64,000 nt of DNA from Streptomyces caniferus (lineage in GTDB: Bacteria > Actinomycetota > Actinomycetes > Streptomycetales > Streptomycetaceae). The position numbers were made by a program, and so were the translations under genes. Below, one piece after another: positions 1 to 9,436 of the stretch (the stretch's first letter is position 1; the number at the start of each line of letters is the position of its first letter). The notes under the pieces are model-generated. The model had not been told where the DNA came from, did not search any database, and saw nothing but the letters and a program-made list of their open reading frames with translations. The stretch lies in the NCBI RefSeq assembly GCF_009811555.1, contig NZ_BLIN01000005.1, positions 2,303,501-2,367,500 on the forward strand. The letters are read 5' to 3'.

Positions 1-3000
1 TTCGGAGACCACCGTGGCGCCGGAGTTGCGGACGCAGAAGCGTTCGCCGACCCGGCCGCGCAGGTACAGCTCGCCGCCGGTGGCGCCGTAGGCGAGGGTG
101 TTGCCCGCGATGGTGGAGTACTCGGCGAGGTGGTCGGCGCCGCGGTCCGGACGGACCACGACCCGGCCGCCGGACAGGCCCTTGCCGACGTAGTCGTTGG
201 CGTCGCCCTCCAGGCGCAGCGTGACACCGCGCGGCAGGAACGCACCGAAGGACTGGCCGGCCGAGCCGGTGAAGGTGATGTCGATCGTGTCGTCGGGCAG
301 GCCCGCGCCACCGAACTTCTTGGTGACCTCGTGGCCGAGCATGGTGCCGACGGTCCGGTTGATGTTGCGGATCGCGATCTGCGCCCGGACCGGCTGGGCG
401 GCCTCGGCGGTGTCCGCGGCCAGGGCGTCGGCGGCGAGCTTGATCAGCTCGTTGTCGAGCGCCTTCTCCAGGCCGTGGTCCTGCTCGATGACCTGGTGGC
501 GCACGGCGCCCTCGGCCAGCTCGGGGACGTGCAGCAGCGGGGCCAGGTCCAGGCCCTGCGCCTTCCAGTGGTCCACCGCGCGGGAGGTGTTCAGCAGCTC
601 GGCGTGGCCGATGGCCTCGTCGAGGGTGCGGAAGCCCAGCTCGGCGAGGATCTCACGGACCTCTTCGGCGATGAACTGGAAGAAGTTGACGATGTACTCG
701 GCCTTGCCGCTGAACCGCTCGCGCAGCGTCGGGTTCTGGGTGGCGATGCCGACCGGGCAGGTGTCCAGGTGGCACACGCGCATCATGACGCAGCCGGAGA
801 CGACCAGCGGGGCGGTCGCGAAGCCGAACTCCTCGGCGCCCAGCAGGGCGGCGATGACGACATCGCGGCCGGTCTTGAGCTGACCGTCGGTCTGCACCAC
901 GATCCGGTCGCGCAGGCCGTTGAGCAGCAGCGTCTGCTGGGTCTCGGCCAGGCCCAGCTCCCAGGGGCCGCCCGCGTGCTTGAGCGAGGTGAGCGGCGAG
1001 GCGCCCGTACCGCCGTCGTGGCCGGAGATCAGGACCACGTCCGCGTGCGCCTTGGAGACACCCGCGGCGACCGTGCCGACGCCGACCTCGGAGACCAGCT
1101 TCACGTGGATGCGGGCCTGCGGGTTGGCGTTCTTGAGGTCGTGGATCAGCTGAGCCAGGTCCTCGATGGAGTAGATGTCGTGGTGCGGCGGCGGGGAGAT
1201 CAGACCGACGCCCGGGGTGGAGTGCCGGGTCTTGGCGACCCACGGGTAGACCTTGTGGCCGGGCAGCTGGCCGCCCTCGCCGGGCTTGGCGCCCTGGGCC
1301 ATCTTGATCTGGATGTCGTCGGAGTTGACCAGGTACTCGGACGTCACACCGAAGCGGCCGGAGGCGACCTGCTTGATGGACGAGCGGCGCGCCGGGTCGT
1401 AGAGCCGCTCGGGGTCCTCGCCGCCCTCACCGGTGTTGGACTTGCCGCCCAGCTGGTTCATGGCGATGGCCAGCGTCTCGTGCGCCTCCTGGGAGATGGA
1501 GCCGTACGACATGGCGCCGGTGGAGAAGCGCTTGACGATCTCGGACGCTGGCTCGACCTCCTCGATCGGGATCGAGGGACGCTCGGAGGCGAAGGAGAAC
1601 AGGCCGCGCAGCGTCATCAGCCGCTCGGACTGCTCGTTCACCCGCTCGGTGTACTGCTTGAAGATGTCGTAGCGGCGCGAGCGGGTGGAGTGCTGGAGCC
1701 GGAAGACGGTGTCCGGGTCGAAGAGGTGCGGCTCGCCCTCGCGGCGCCACTGGTACTCGCCGCCGATGTCCAGCGCGCGGTGGGTGGCGGCGATGCCGGA
1801 GGCCGGGTAGGCCTTGGCGTGCCGCGCCGCGACCTCCTTGGCGATGACGTCCAGGCCCGCGCCGCCGATCTTGGTGGCGGTGCCGTGGAAGTACTTCTCG
1901 ACGAACGCCTCGTCCAGGCCGACGGCCTCGAAGACCTGCGCGCCCCGGTAGGAGGCGACGGTGGAGATGCCCATCTTGGACATGACCTTCAGGACGCCCT
2001 TGCCGAGCGCCTTGATCAGGTTCTTGATGGCGGTCTCGGCCTCGACACCGGGCAGGAAGGTGCCGGCGCGGACCAGGTCCTCGACCGACTCCATGGCCAG
2101 GTACGGGTTGACGGCCGCGGCACCGAAGCCGATGAGCAGCGCGACGTGGTGCACCTCGCGGACATCGCCGGCCTCGACGAGCAGACCGACCTGGGTGCGC
2201 TCCTTGGTGCCGATGAGGTGGTGGTGGACCGCGGCGGTGAGCAGCAGCGACGGGATCGGCGCGTGCTCGGCGTCGGAGTGCCGGTCGGAGAGCACGATCA
2301 GCCGGGCACCGTCGTCGATGGCGGCGTCGGCCTCGGCGCAGATCTCCTCGATCCGGGCGGCCAGCGACTCGCCGCCGCCGGAGACCCGGTAGAGGCCGGA
2401 GAGGGTCACGGCCTTCATGCCGGGCATGTCGCCGTCGGCGTTGATGTGGACGAGCTTGGCCAGCTCGTCGTTGTCGATGACCGGGAAGGGCAGGGTCACG
2501 CTGCGGCAGGAGGCCGCGTTCGGCTCCAGGAGGTTGCCCTGGGGGCCGAGCGAGGAGATCAGCGAGGTGACCAGTTCCTCGCGGATGGCGTCCAGCGGCG
2601 GGTTGGTGACCTGCGCGAAGAGCTGCGTGAAGTAGTCGAAGAGCAGCCGGGGCCGCTCGGAGAGCGCGGCGATCGGCGAGTCGGTGCCCATCGAGCCGAT
2701 GGGCTCGGCGCCGGCCTTGGCCATCGGGGCGAGGATGACGCGCAGCTCTTCCTCGGTGTAGCCGAAGGTCTGCTGGCGGCGGGTGACCGAGGCGTGGGTG
2801 TGCACGATGTGCTCACGCTCGGGCAGGTCCGCGAGCTCGATCAGGCCGGAGTCCAGCCACTCCTGGTAGGGCTGCTCGGCGGCGAGCTGCGCCTTGATCT
2901 CGTCGTCCTCGATGATGCGGCCCTCGGCGGTGTCCACGAGGAACATCCGGCCGGGCTGCAGGCGGCCCTTGCGGACGACCTTCGCGGGGTCGATGTCCAG

Positions 3001-4215
3001 GACGCCGACCTCGGAGGAGAGCACGACCAGGCCGTCGTCGGTGACCCAGTAGCGGCCGGGGCGCAGACCGTTGCGGTCGAGGACCGCGCCGACCTGGGTG
3101 CCGTCGGTGAAGGTGACGCAGGCCGGGCCGTCCCAGGGCTCCATCATCGTGGAGTGGTACTGGTAGAAGGCGCGCCGGGCCGGGTCCATGGAGGGGGAGT
3201 TCTCCCACGCCTCGGGGACCATCATCAGCACCGAGTGCGGCAGCGAGCGGCCGCCGAGGTGGAGCAGCTCCAGGACCTCGTCGAAGGAGGCCGAGTCGGA
3301 GGCGTCCGGGGTGCAGACCGGGAACAGCCGGTCGAGGTTGGCTGCGGTGTCGGCGCCGAAGAGCTCGGTGGCGAGCTGCGACTCACGGGCGCGCATCCAG
3401 TTGCGGTTGCCCTTGACCGTGTTGATCTCGCCGTTGTGCGCGACGAAGCGGTACGGGTGCGCGAGCGGCCAGCTCGGGAAGGTGTTGGTGGAGAACCGCG
3501 AGTGGACCAGCGCGACGGCGGTGGCGAAGCGGCGGTCGGACAGGTCCGGGAAGAAGGGCTCCAGCTGGCCGGTGGTCAGCATGCCCTTGTAGACGATCGT
3601 CCGGGCGGACAGCGAGGGGAAGTAGACCCCGGCCTCCCGCTCGGCGCGCTTGCGCAGCGCGAAGGCCTTGCGGTCGAGCGCCAGGCCGGTGTTCACACCG
3701 TCGCGCACGAAGATCTGGGAGAAGGCCGGCATGGTGGCGCGGGCGCCGTTGCCCAGCAGCTGCGGGGCGACCGGGACCACCCGCCAGCCGATGACGTCCA
3801 GGCCCTCTTCGCCGGCGATCGTCTCGATGCGCGAGACGGCGTCGGCCGCTTCCTGGGCATCGGACGGCAGGAAGGCGATGCCGACGGCGTAGGCGCCGGC
3901 GTCGGGGAGCTCGAAGGTGACGTTCTCGCGGAGGAACGCGTCCGGCACCTGGAGCAGGATGCCGGCGCCGTCGCCCGAGTCGGGCTCGGAGCCGGTGGCA
4001 CCGCGGTGCTCCAGATTCGTCAGGACGGTGAGTGCCTGCTCGACCAGTGCGTGGCTGGCCTCGCCGGTGAGGGTGGCCACAAAGCCGACGCCACAGGCGT
4101 CGTGCTCGTTGCGCGGGTCGTACATGCCCTGCTGGGCAGGGCGGCCGTCCATGGGCGACCAGGCGGCGGCGCTGGCGCTGCTGGTGGTCGCGGAGTGCGT
4201 GGACGCGAAACGCAT
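1..4215 (-). CDS. gltB: Glutamate synthase large subunit (3' end cut by window edge)
   Basis: Large subunit of NADPH-dependent glutamate synthase. It moves the amide nitrogen of glutamine, as tunnelled ammonia, onto 2-oxoglutarate to make glutamate. The protein starts [11 protein letters not shown] leader of about 40 residues precedes Cys41 in HDACGVGF, which in this family is the N-terminal nucleophile of the class II glutaminase domain after propeptide removal. Further on are the FMN-site stretch [13 protein letters not shown] and the 3Fe-4S motif [12 protein letters not shown] (C-x5-C-x4-C, near residue 1145). 1,405 codons are visible; complete bacterial GltB proteins are about 1,500 residues, so roughly 100 C-terminal residues are outside. 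The small subunit gltD would be expected just beyond the left edge. The ATG follows a GGGAGA ribosome site and an inverted repeat. Confidence 0.97.
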   Translation of the reverse strand, partial: MRFASTHSATTSSASAAAWSPMDGRPAQQGMYDPRNEHDACGVGFVATLTGEASHALVEQALTVLTNLEHRGATGSEPDSGDGAGILLQVPDAFLRENVTFELPDAGAYAVGIAFLPSDAQEAADAVSRIETIAGEEGLDVIGWRVVPVAPQLLGNGARATMPAFSQIFVRDGVNTGLALDRKAFALRKRAEREAGVYFPSLSARTIVYKGMLTTGQLEPFFPDLSDRRFATAVALVHSRFSTNTFPSWPLAHPYRFVAHNGEINTVKGNRNWMRARESQLATELFGADTAANLDRLFPVCTPDASDSASFDEVLELLHLGGRSLPHSVLMMVPEAWENSPSMDPARRAFYQYHSTMMEPWDGPACVTFTDGTQVGAVLDRNGLRPGRYWVTDDGLVVLSSEVGVLDIDPAKVVRKGRLQPGRMFLVDTAEGRIIEDDEIKAQLAAEQPYQEWLDSGLIELADLPEREHIVHTHASVTRRQQTFGYTEEELRVILAPMAKAGAEPIGSMGTDSPIAALSERPRLLFDYFTQLFAQVTNPPLDAIREELVTSLISSLGPQGNLLEPNAASCRSVTLPFPVIDNDELAKLVHINADGDMPGMKAVTLSGLYRVSGGGESLAARIEEICAEADAAIDDGARLIVLSDRHSDAEHAPIPSLLLTAAVHHHLIGTKERTQVGLLVEAGDVREVHHVALLIGFGAAAVNPYLAMESVEDLVRAGTFLPGVEAETAIKNLIKALGKGVLKVMSKMGISTVASYRGAQVFEAVGLDEAFVEKYFHGTATKIGGAGLDVIAKEVAARHAKAYPASGIAATHRALDIGGEYQWRREGEPHLFDPDTVFRLQHSTRSRRYDIFKQYTERVNEQSERLMTLRGLFSFASERPSIPIEEVEPASEIVKRFSTGAMSYGSISQEAHETLAIAMNQLGGKSNTGEGGEDPERLYDPARRSSIKQVASGRFGVTSEYLVNSDDIQIKMAQGAKPGEGGQLPGHKVYPWVAKTRHSTPGVGLISPPPHHDIYSIEDLAQLIHDLKNANPQARIHVKLVSEVGVGTVAAGVSKAHADVVLISGHDGGTGASPLTSLKHAGGPWELGLAETQQTLLLNGLRDRIVVQTDGQLKTGRDVVIAALLGAEEFGFATAPLVVSGCVMMRVCHLDTCPVGIATQNPTLRERFSGKAEYIVNFFQFIAEEVREILAELGFRTLDEAIGHAELLNTSRAVDHWKAQGLDLAPLLHVPELAEGAVRHQVIEQDHGLEKALDNELIKLAADALAADTAEAAQPVRAQIAIRNINRTVGTMLGHEVTKKFGGAGLPDDTIDITFTGSAGQSFGAFLPRGVTLRLEGDANDYVGKGLSGGRVVVRPDRGADHLAEYSTIAGNTLAYGATGGELYLRGRVGERFCVRNSGATVVSE

Positions 4216-4223
4216 CGGCTCTC

Positions 4224-4266
4224 CCAACGTCGTCGTGGCATAGGCATTGCCGAGGGACGACGTTGG
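4224..4266 (-). promoter_or_regulatory. Inverted repeat in the gltB leader, next to the ribosome site
   Basis: On the gltB strand, CCAACGTCGTC is followed after 21 nt by its exact complement GACGACGTTGG (11 bp stem). The 3' arm runs straight into the GGGAGA ribosome site, and the ATG is 8 bases further. In RNA this hairpin would sit against the Shine-Dalgarno sequence. A DNA operator is the alternative. Function is inferred only. Confidence 0.4.
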
Positions 4267-4504
4267 CCCTCCGCGAAATTTCGTGCAGGTTACAGGATGG
4301 CTCCCTTCTCAAAAAGCGAAAAGGGGCTTCCAACATGCGGACACCGCAAGTGCGGTGAGTCAGTACGCGGACGGAATCGGAGCCGTCCCACCAGGCGGCG
4401 TTCGTCGAGCGACATTGCCCGCGACGCCTGGGCCTTATGCCCGGTCGTCAACAAACCGAAACCGCTGGGTAACGCGGTAATTATGCAGTCACCCGTATGA
4501 CACG

Positions 4505-5245
4505 TCACCCTACGACGGTTCCGAAGAGTGCTCCCAGGGCGTACGTCACACCCGCGGCCGCGCCGCCGAGGGCCAGTTGGCGCAGCCCGCTGAACCACCA
4601 GGAACGTGCCGTCACTCGCGCCACAACCGCCCCGCAGGCAAACAGTCCGACCAGCGCGAGCAGCACCGCAGGCCAGATCGCGGACGCCCCCAACAGGTAA
4701 GGAAGGACAGGCAGAAGCGCGCCCAGCGCAAACGATCCGAAGGAGGACACCGCGGCAACGGTGGGCGAAGGAAGGTCGGAGGGGTCTATGCCCAACTCCT
4801 CGCGGGCGTGGATCTCCAGGGCCTGCTCCGGGTCCCGGGACAGCTGTTCCGCGACCTGCCGGGCGAGCGCCGGCTCGACCCCGCGCGACTCGTAGAGGGC
4901 CGCGAGCTCCTCCAGCTCGTCCTTGGGGTGCTTGCGCAGCTCGGAGCGCTCGATTTCCAGCTCGGCCTGCACCAGCTCGCGCTGCGAGGCGACCGAGGTG
5001 TACTCCCCCGCGGCCATCGAGAAGGCGCCGGCGGCCAGGCCCGCCAGGCCGGTGATGATGATCGTCTGCTGCGACAGCGCACCGCCGGCGACACCCGTCA
5101 TCAGGGCGAGGTTCGAGACCAGCCCGTCCATCGCGCCGAAGACGGCGGGGCGCAGCCAGCCGCCGTTCACATCGCGGTGGGTGTGGTTGTCGCGGTGGGC
5201 GGCGTGCGTCGGCGCCGCGGCATCCATGATCTCCATGACGGACAT
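4505..5245 (-). CDS. VIT1/CCC1-family iron/manganese transporter
   Basis: A 246-residue membrane protein of the VIT1/CCC1 family, which exports or stores Fe2+ or Mn2+. The first membrane segment holds the family stretch GWLRPAVFGAMDGLVSNLAL. A second hydrophobic segment follows (GLAGLAAGAFSMAAGEYTSV). Next is a charged cytoplasmic stretch of about 90 residues rich in Glu (ELEIERSELRKHPKDELEEL), which in this family forms the metal-binding hub, and then two or three C-terminal membrane segments. The ATG (MSVMEIMDAA) is preceded by GGGAG at about 10 nt; longer upstream reading has low-complexity translation and no ribosome site. It is transcribed divergently from the ADP-ribosylglycohydrolase operon and lies upstream of gltB on the same strand, 289 bp away. 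Confidence 0.88.
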   Translation of the reverse strand: MSVMEIMDAAAPTHAAHRDNHTHRDVNGGWLRPAVFGAMDGLVSNLALMTGVAGGALSQQTIIITGLAGLAAGAFSMAAGEYTSVASQRELVQAELEIERSELRKHPKDELEELAALYESRGVEPALARQVAEQLSRDPEQALEIHAREELGIDPSDLPSPTVAAVSSFGSFALGALLPVLPYLLGASAIWPAVLLALVGLFACGAVVARVTARSWWFSGLRQLALGGAAAGVTYALGALFGTVVG

Positions 5246-5598
5246 ATCGGTACCTACTCCCTGCAGCGAGGTGTGGGCCGATGGCGGCGCTTCCCCCTTC
5301 AACACCTCGAAGTTAGGCGCGCATCGCCCTCCGCCGCTAGCAAGGAAGGCCGAACTTACCGCGCTGACCTGCGGTTTTTCCCCGGGGTCGGCGATGAGAT
5401 CCGGGTCACACCCCCTTTTCGGGCCGTCCGGCTCTCCCGTCCCGGGTGCCGTCCGAGGGAGTCGACCGGGTGACCCTGCCCCCCGGGACAGGAGAGCCGG
5501 GCCGCCGCGTGGCACGGATACAGCGCAGCGGTCCCAGCCGGCCGGCGCCCCGCGGTCCCGGGCGGCGCTCCGGCCCGTACGACAGAACGGCACGCACC
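5246..5598. promoter_or_regulatory. Divergent control region between VIT1 gene and the ARH operon
   Basis: This 353 bp gap contains no convincing gene and must carry promoters for both directions. It holds a long imperfect hairpin (5430-5498, listed separately) on the operon side. I could not pick reliable -10/-35 elements. An in-frame GTG at 5446 could lengthen the first operon protein by 51 residues, but the added sequence is low-complexity and Pro/Arg-rich, so I left it out. Confidence 0.4.
5430..5498 (+). promoter_or_regulatory. Long hairpin in the leader of the ARH operon
   Basis: GGCTCTCCCGTCCCGGG (5430-5446) pairs with CCCGGGACAGGAGAGCC (5482-5498): 16 of 17 positions complementary, around a 35-nt loop. 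Two more G-C pairs extend it outward. It lies about 100 bp before the first operon start and could be a leader attenuator or an RNA processing structure. No U-run follows. Confidence 0.4.
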
Positions 5599-6771
5599 AT
5601 GAGCGCAGCGCCCTCCCCGCCCGCGGATCCGGGCGTGCCCGCCGCCGCGGACGGCGGGATGCGCGACCGGGCCCGCGGCGCGATGCTCGGGCTGGCCGTC
5701 GGCGATGCGCTCGGCGCCCCGGCGGAGAACATGAAGCCCTCGCAGATCCGGGCCCGCTGGGGCCGGATCGAGGGGTACGTCGAGGACGACCCGGCCGGCA
5801 CCGACGACACCGAGTACGCCATCTTCTCGGGGCTGCTGCTCGCCGGGCACGGTGCGGCGCTGACCGTCGCCCATGTCGAGGCGGCCTGGCACCAGTGGAT
5901 CGCCGACCGCGACGAGGGGCCGTTCCGCGGCGCGGGCTTCAGCGAGCGCGGCACCCTGGAGAACCTCCGCCGGGGCCTGGCCGCCCCGATCTCCGCCCAG
6001 CACCGGCACGCCTGGAGCGACGGGCTGGCGATGCGCGCCGCGCCGTTCGGGGTGTTCGCCGCCGGGCGCCCCGCCGAGGCCGCCCGGCTGGTCGCCATCG
6101 ACGGCACCGTCAGCCACGACGGCGAGGGGATCTACGGCGGCCGGGCGGTGGCCGCCGGGGTCGCCACCGCCATGGTCGCCCTCCCCCAGGGACCGTCGAC
6201 GGTCCCCCGGTCTCCCCTCGGTTCAGGGGGGACACCCCACACCGACGCAGTGATCGCCGCCGCGCTGTCCGTCGTACCGGAGGACTCCTGGACCGCCCGC
6301 TCCCTGCGCCGGGCGGTCGGCGCCGCCCAGCGCTCGCGGTACGACCCGGGCATCACCCAGCTCGGCACCGAGCGCGCGGTGCGCTCGGCGGTCGTGGTGG
6401 GCGGCTACCCCTGGACGGACCTGGCGCCGGAGGCCGTCGGCCTGGCCTTCGGCGCCTTCGCGGCGGCCCGTGGCGACTTCGCCGGCTCGGTGCTGACCGC
6501 GGTCAACATGGGGCGCGACGCCGACACCACGGCGGCCGTGGCCGGCGCGCTGGCCGGTGCGCTCTGCGGCGCCGCCGCGATCCCCGAGGCCTGGGCCGGT
6601 GCCATCGGCCCGGCGCGCGGCAGCTGTCTGCCGTCGATGGCGGGCTACCACGTCCTGGACATCGCGGACCTGCTGACGCCGCGGGCGGCCGCCGGGGCTC
6701 CTGCCGCGGCGGGGCCCGGGGCCGGGCAGGGCCGCGGGGCCGGCTCCGGCGTCGGGGCGGGGACCGGATGA
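5599..6771 (+). CDS. ADP-ribosylglycohydrolase family protein, operon copy 1
   Basis: A 390-residue protein with the ADP-ribosylglycohydrolase (ARH) fold, a dinuclear-Mg hydrolase family that cleaves N- or O-glycosidic bonds to ADP-ribose or related ribosides. Family motifs are present: GAMLGLAVGDALGAPAE at the N-terminus, the metal motif TDDTEYA, and the C-terminal metal motif VNMGRDADTTAAVAGAL. The active site therefore looks complete. Residues encoded at 6181-6240 (LPQGPSTVPRSPLGSGGTPH) are an in-frame 20-residue insert derived from a palindromic repeat. The C-terminus is Gly/Ala-rich. The start (MSAAPSPP) lacks a clear ribosome site and is uncertain. The stop overlaps the next start (ATGA). 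Substrate unknown. Confidence 0.85.
   Translation: MSAAPSPPADPGVPAAADGGMRDRARGAMLGLAVGDALGAPAENMKPSQIRARWGRIEGYVEDDPAGTDDTEYAIFSGLLLAGHGAALTVAHVEAAWHQWIADRDEGPFRGAGFSERGTLENLRRGLAAPISAQHRHAWSDGLAMRAAPFGVFAAGRPAEAARLVAIDGTVSHDGEGIYGGRAVAAGVATAMVALPQGPSTVPRSPLGSGGTPHTDAVIAAALSVVPEDSWTARSLRRAVGAAQRSRYDPGITQLGTERAVRSAVVVGGYPWTDLAPEAVGLAFGAFAAARGDFAGSVLTAVNMGRDADTTAAVAGALAGALCGAAAIPEAWAGAIGPARGSCLPSMAGYHVLDIADLLTPRAAAGAPAAAGPGAGQGRGAGSGVGAGTG
6181..6240 (+). repeat. Palindromic repeat inserted in frame in ARH copy 1
   Basis: Exactly 60 nt, containing the perfect palindrome GGGACCGTCGACGGTCCC and a C-run/G-run pair (TCTCCCC, then GGGGGGACACCCC). It adds 20 residues with no place in the ARH fold without shifting frame. 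It resembles the short G-run/C-run palindromes scattered through Streptomyces genomes and the piece in sdhA at 27424-27453. Confidence 0.6.
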
Positions 6772-8096
6772 GCGGCACACGTGCCGCGCCGGACGCCGCC
6801 CCCGCCCCGGCCGTCCCGCGGGACACCGCCGGGGCCCGCAGCCGTATCGAAGGGCTGCTGCTCGGGCTGGCCGCGGGCGACGCCGCCGGGTGGCCCGCGG
6901 CCCGGCACCGGGCGGCGCGGATGCCGGAGTGGACCCGGCGGCTCACCCGTGAGCTGGACACCTTCGCCGAGCAGAACGCGACCACGACCCTGCCGGTGCC
7001 GATCGCGCTGAACCAGCCGCCCGAACCGCTGCGGCTGGGCCCCTCCGACGACGCCGAGTGGGCCGCCTTCACCGCCGAATCGGTGCTCACCGCGGCCGGT
7101 GCGCTCCTCAGCGATCTGGGCCGGGACCGCCGGATGCGGGCCGCGATCGATCTCGCCTGGAACGCCCTGGCCGGTGAGGTCGCCGCGGCCGCCGACCGGG
7201 CCCCCGAGGTGGAGTCCGCGGTGCTGCCGCTGCGCGCCCGGATCTCGGTACGGGCCGGGCTCGGCAACCTCGCCGCCGGGCTGCGGCCGCCCGCCACCGG
7301 CCACGACAACCCGCACTTCTTCGACGACGCGGCGTGTGTGCGTGCCGCCGTACTGGCCGTGGTGCATCCGGGCGAGCCGTCCGCGGCCGCCGACCTGGCC
7401 GAGTACGACGCGCGCTACACCCAGGACGGCGACGGGGTGCACGGCGCCCGTGCGATGGCCGCCGCGGTCGCGGCCGCGCTGGGCGGTGCGGCGGCCGGCG
7501 GCTGTGTGGAGGCGGCCCTGGAGCAGCTCCCCGAGGGCACCGAGATCCGCCGCAACGCCCTGCACGCGGTCCGTCTCGCCCGGGCCTTCGCCACGGACGG
7601 CAGGGGCCGTTCCGGGCCCCCGGGCACGGCCTTCGCCCTGGTGCCCGTACTGGAGCACGAGATCGTCGACCACGTCTACAGCTACGGCATCGCCGCGGCC
7701 GAGACCGTCCCCGTGGCGCTGGCGCTCGCGCTGGCCACGGACGGGCTGGTCGCCGAGGCGGTACCGGCCGCCGCCTGCCTCTCCCGGGTCGCCGACTCCG
7801 CGCCGGCCCTGGCCGGGGCGCTGACCGGAGTGCTCGGCGGCGCCCACGCCCTGCCCCGCACCTGGCGCGACGCCTGCCGGGTGCTGTCCGGCTGTGCGCT
7901 GCCGCGGCTGGCCGGCACGGACCTCGTCGAGCTGGCCGGGCTGCTCGCCGGTACGGAGCTGACCGCCCCCGAAGCCGCGGGGACGGCTGTTCCCCCGGCC
8001 GTCCCCCCGGCCCTCACGGAAGCCCTCCCGGAAGCCGTCCCGGGTGCCCTGCCGGTCTCCCTCTCCCCCACCGTGGAAGGACTCACCCGCACATGA
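6768..8096 (+). CDS. ADP-ribosylglycohydrolase-like protein, operon copy 2, probable pseudoenzyme
   Basis: A 442-residue ARH-fold paralogue starting MSGTRAAPDA, with a 4-bp overlap to copy 1. The N-terminal motif survives as GLLLGLAAGDAAGWPA, but the first metal motif is changed from TDDT to SDDAEWAAF. At the C-terminal metal motif it reads CLSRVADSAPALAGAL where active members have GRDxDT, so one of the two Asp ligands is Val. It also has extra sequence between the first two motifs and a Pro/Ala-rich tail of about 40 residues. It probably keeps the fold and binds, rather than hydrolyses, a ligand, or acts as a partner of copies 1, 3 or 4. That role is inference. Confidence 0.75.
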   Translation: MSGTRAAPDAAPAPAVPRDTAGARSRIEGLLLGLAAGDAAGWPAARHRAARMPEWTRRLTRELDTFAEQNATTTLPVPIALNQPPEPLRLGPSDDAEWAAFTAESVLTAAGALLSDLGRDRRMRAAIDLAWNALAGEVAAAADRAPEVESAVLPLRARISVRAGLGNLAAGLRPPATGHDNPHFFDDAACVRAAVLAVVHPGEPSAAADLAEYDARYTQDGDGVHGARAMAAAVAAALGGAAAGGCVEAALEQLPEGTEIRRNALHAVRLARAFATDGRGRSGPPGTAFALVPVLEHEIVDHVYSYGIAAAETVPVALALALATDGLVAEAVPAAACLSRVADSAPALAGALTGVLGGAHALPRTWRDACRVLSGCALPRLAGTDLVELAGLLAGTELTAPEAAGTAVPPAVPPALTEALPEAVPGALPVSLSPTVEGLTRT

Positions 8097-9436
8097 CCCA
8101 CGCAAGCGAGCAGACACCGGCCGCGGCGCCGGACGCCCCGGACGCCCCGGACGCCCCGAACGCCTCCGGCGCACAGGCCGACGGGGCCGCCCGGGTCCGG
8201 CCGGCCATCACCGTCGCCCCGGTCGCCACGCCGGCGCCCCCGGGTCCGGTGCCGCCCGTCGTCCCCGCCCCGCCGTCCCTGGAGGACCGGGCGGTCGGCG
8301 CGCTGGTCGGTGCCGCCGTCGGCGACGCGCTCGGCGGGCCCGTCGAGGGCTGGTCGCCGGAGGAGATCGTCAAGCGGCACGGCGGCCGGGTCGGGGGCAT
8401 CGTCGGACCGTTCCACGACGACTGGCGCACCGCCCGCCCGATCGCGCCGTACCACAAGGGCGACGGGCACGTCACCGACGACACCTTGATGACGCATGCG
8501 CTGGTGCGGGTCTACGAAACGGTGCGCGACCACCTCGACGCCTACGACATCGCCGACCACCTCGTACCGGATCTGATCGGCACCCCGCGCTGGATCCCGG
8601 AGCTGGAGACCGAGGCGCTGCCGCTGCAGCGGATCTTCCTCGCCGAGAAGTGGATCGTGGCGCGGCTGCACTACGGGCACGCCGACCCGCGCGAGGCAGG
8701 CGTCGGAAACATCGTCAACTGCGGTGCGGCGATGTACATGGCACCGGTCGGCATCGTCAACGCCGGCAACCCGGACCGGGCGTACGCCGAGGCGCTGGAC
8801 ATCTCCGCCGCCCATCAGTCCTCCTACGGGCGGGAGGCGGCGGGGGTGTTCGCCGCGGCCGTGGCCGCCGCGTTCATGCCGGACGCCACCCCGTCCTCCG
8901 TCGTCGTCCAGGCGCTGCGGCTGGCCAAGGACGGCACCCGCGCCGCGATCGAGGCGGTCTGCGAGGCCGCGGCGACGCTCACCGACCCCGAGTCGGCGCT
9001 GATGCCGCTGCGTGCGGCGATCGCCCCCTTCGACACGGTGGGTCCGGACTACCGCAACCCGTCGCTCGGTGCCCGGCGCCCCTCCCGGCTGCACGCCGTC
9101 GAGGAACTCCCCATCGCCCTGGGCATGGTGCTGATCGGTGGCGGCGACTTCCGGGCCACGGTCCTCGGCGCGGTCAACTACGGCCGCGACTGCGACTCGA
9201 TCGCCACGATGAGCGGCGCGCTCGTCGGCGCGCTGCGGGGGGCGGCGGCGGTGCCGGCCGAGTGGAGCGAGGAGGTCGCCCGCGCCAGCCGGCTCGATCT
9301 GCAGGCGCCCGGGGCGGCGCTGGCGACCGTCGCCCGCGAGGTCTTCACCCGTGACCGGGCCCGCGCCCGCACCCACGAACAGGCCTTCACCGCGATCTCG
9401 GCCATCCCGGCGATGACGGAGGCGGGCGGGCGGTGA
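8093..9436 (+). CDS. ADP-ribosylglycohydrolase family protein, operon copy 3
   Basis: A 447-residue protein. The first ~60 residues are an Ala/Pro/Asp-rich disordered leader with repeated DAP units, followed by a full ARH domain. Motifs: GALVGAAVGDALGGPVEG, HVTDDTLMTHAL (metal), and VNYGRDCDSIATMSGAL (metal). The active site looks intact. A long middle section (HYGHADPREAGVGNIVNCGAAMYM has conserved polar residues) matches the larger ARH subtype often annotated simply as ADP-ribosylglycohydrolase. Its ATG overlaps the stop of copy 2, so the two are translationally coupled. Substrate unknown. Confidence 0.85.
   Translation: MTHASEQTPAAAPDAPDAPDAPNASGAQADGAARVRPAITVAPVATPAPPGPVPPVVPAPPSLEDRAVGALVGAAVGDALGGPVEGWSPEEIVKRHGGRVGGIVGPFHDDWRTARPIAPYHKGDGHVTDDTLMTHALVRVYETVRDHLDAYDIADHLVPDLIGTPRWIPELETEALPLQRIFLAEKWIVARLHYGHADPREAGVGNIVNCGAAMYMAPVGIVNAGNPDRAYAEALDISAAHQSSYGREAAGVFAAAVAAAFMPDATPSSVVVQALRLAKDGTRAAIEAVCEAAATLTDPESALMPLRAAIAPFDTVGPDYRNPSLGARRPSRLHAVEELPIALGMVLIGGGDFRATVLGAVNYGRDCDSIATMSGALVGALRGAAAVPAEWSEEVARASRLDLQAPGAALATVAREVFTRDRARARTHEQAFTAISAIPAMTEAGGR

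Noticed and set aside
130..4500. A 1,456-codon open frame on the plus strand opposite gltB
   Set aside because: High GC with G/C at third positions opens long frames opposite real genes. Its translation is low-complexity (Gly/Val/Asp/Arg-rich) with no domain, while the minus strand encodes a complete GltB pattern.
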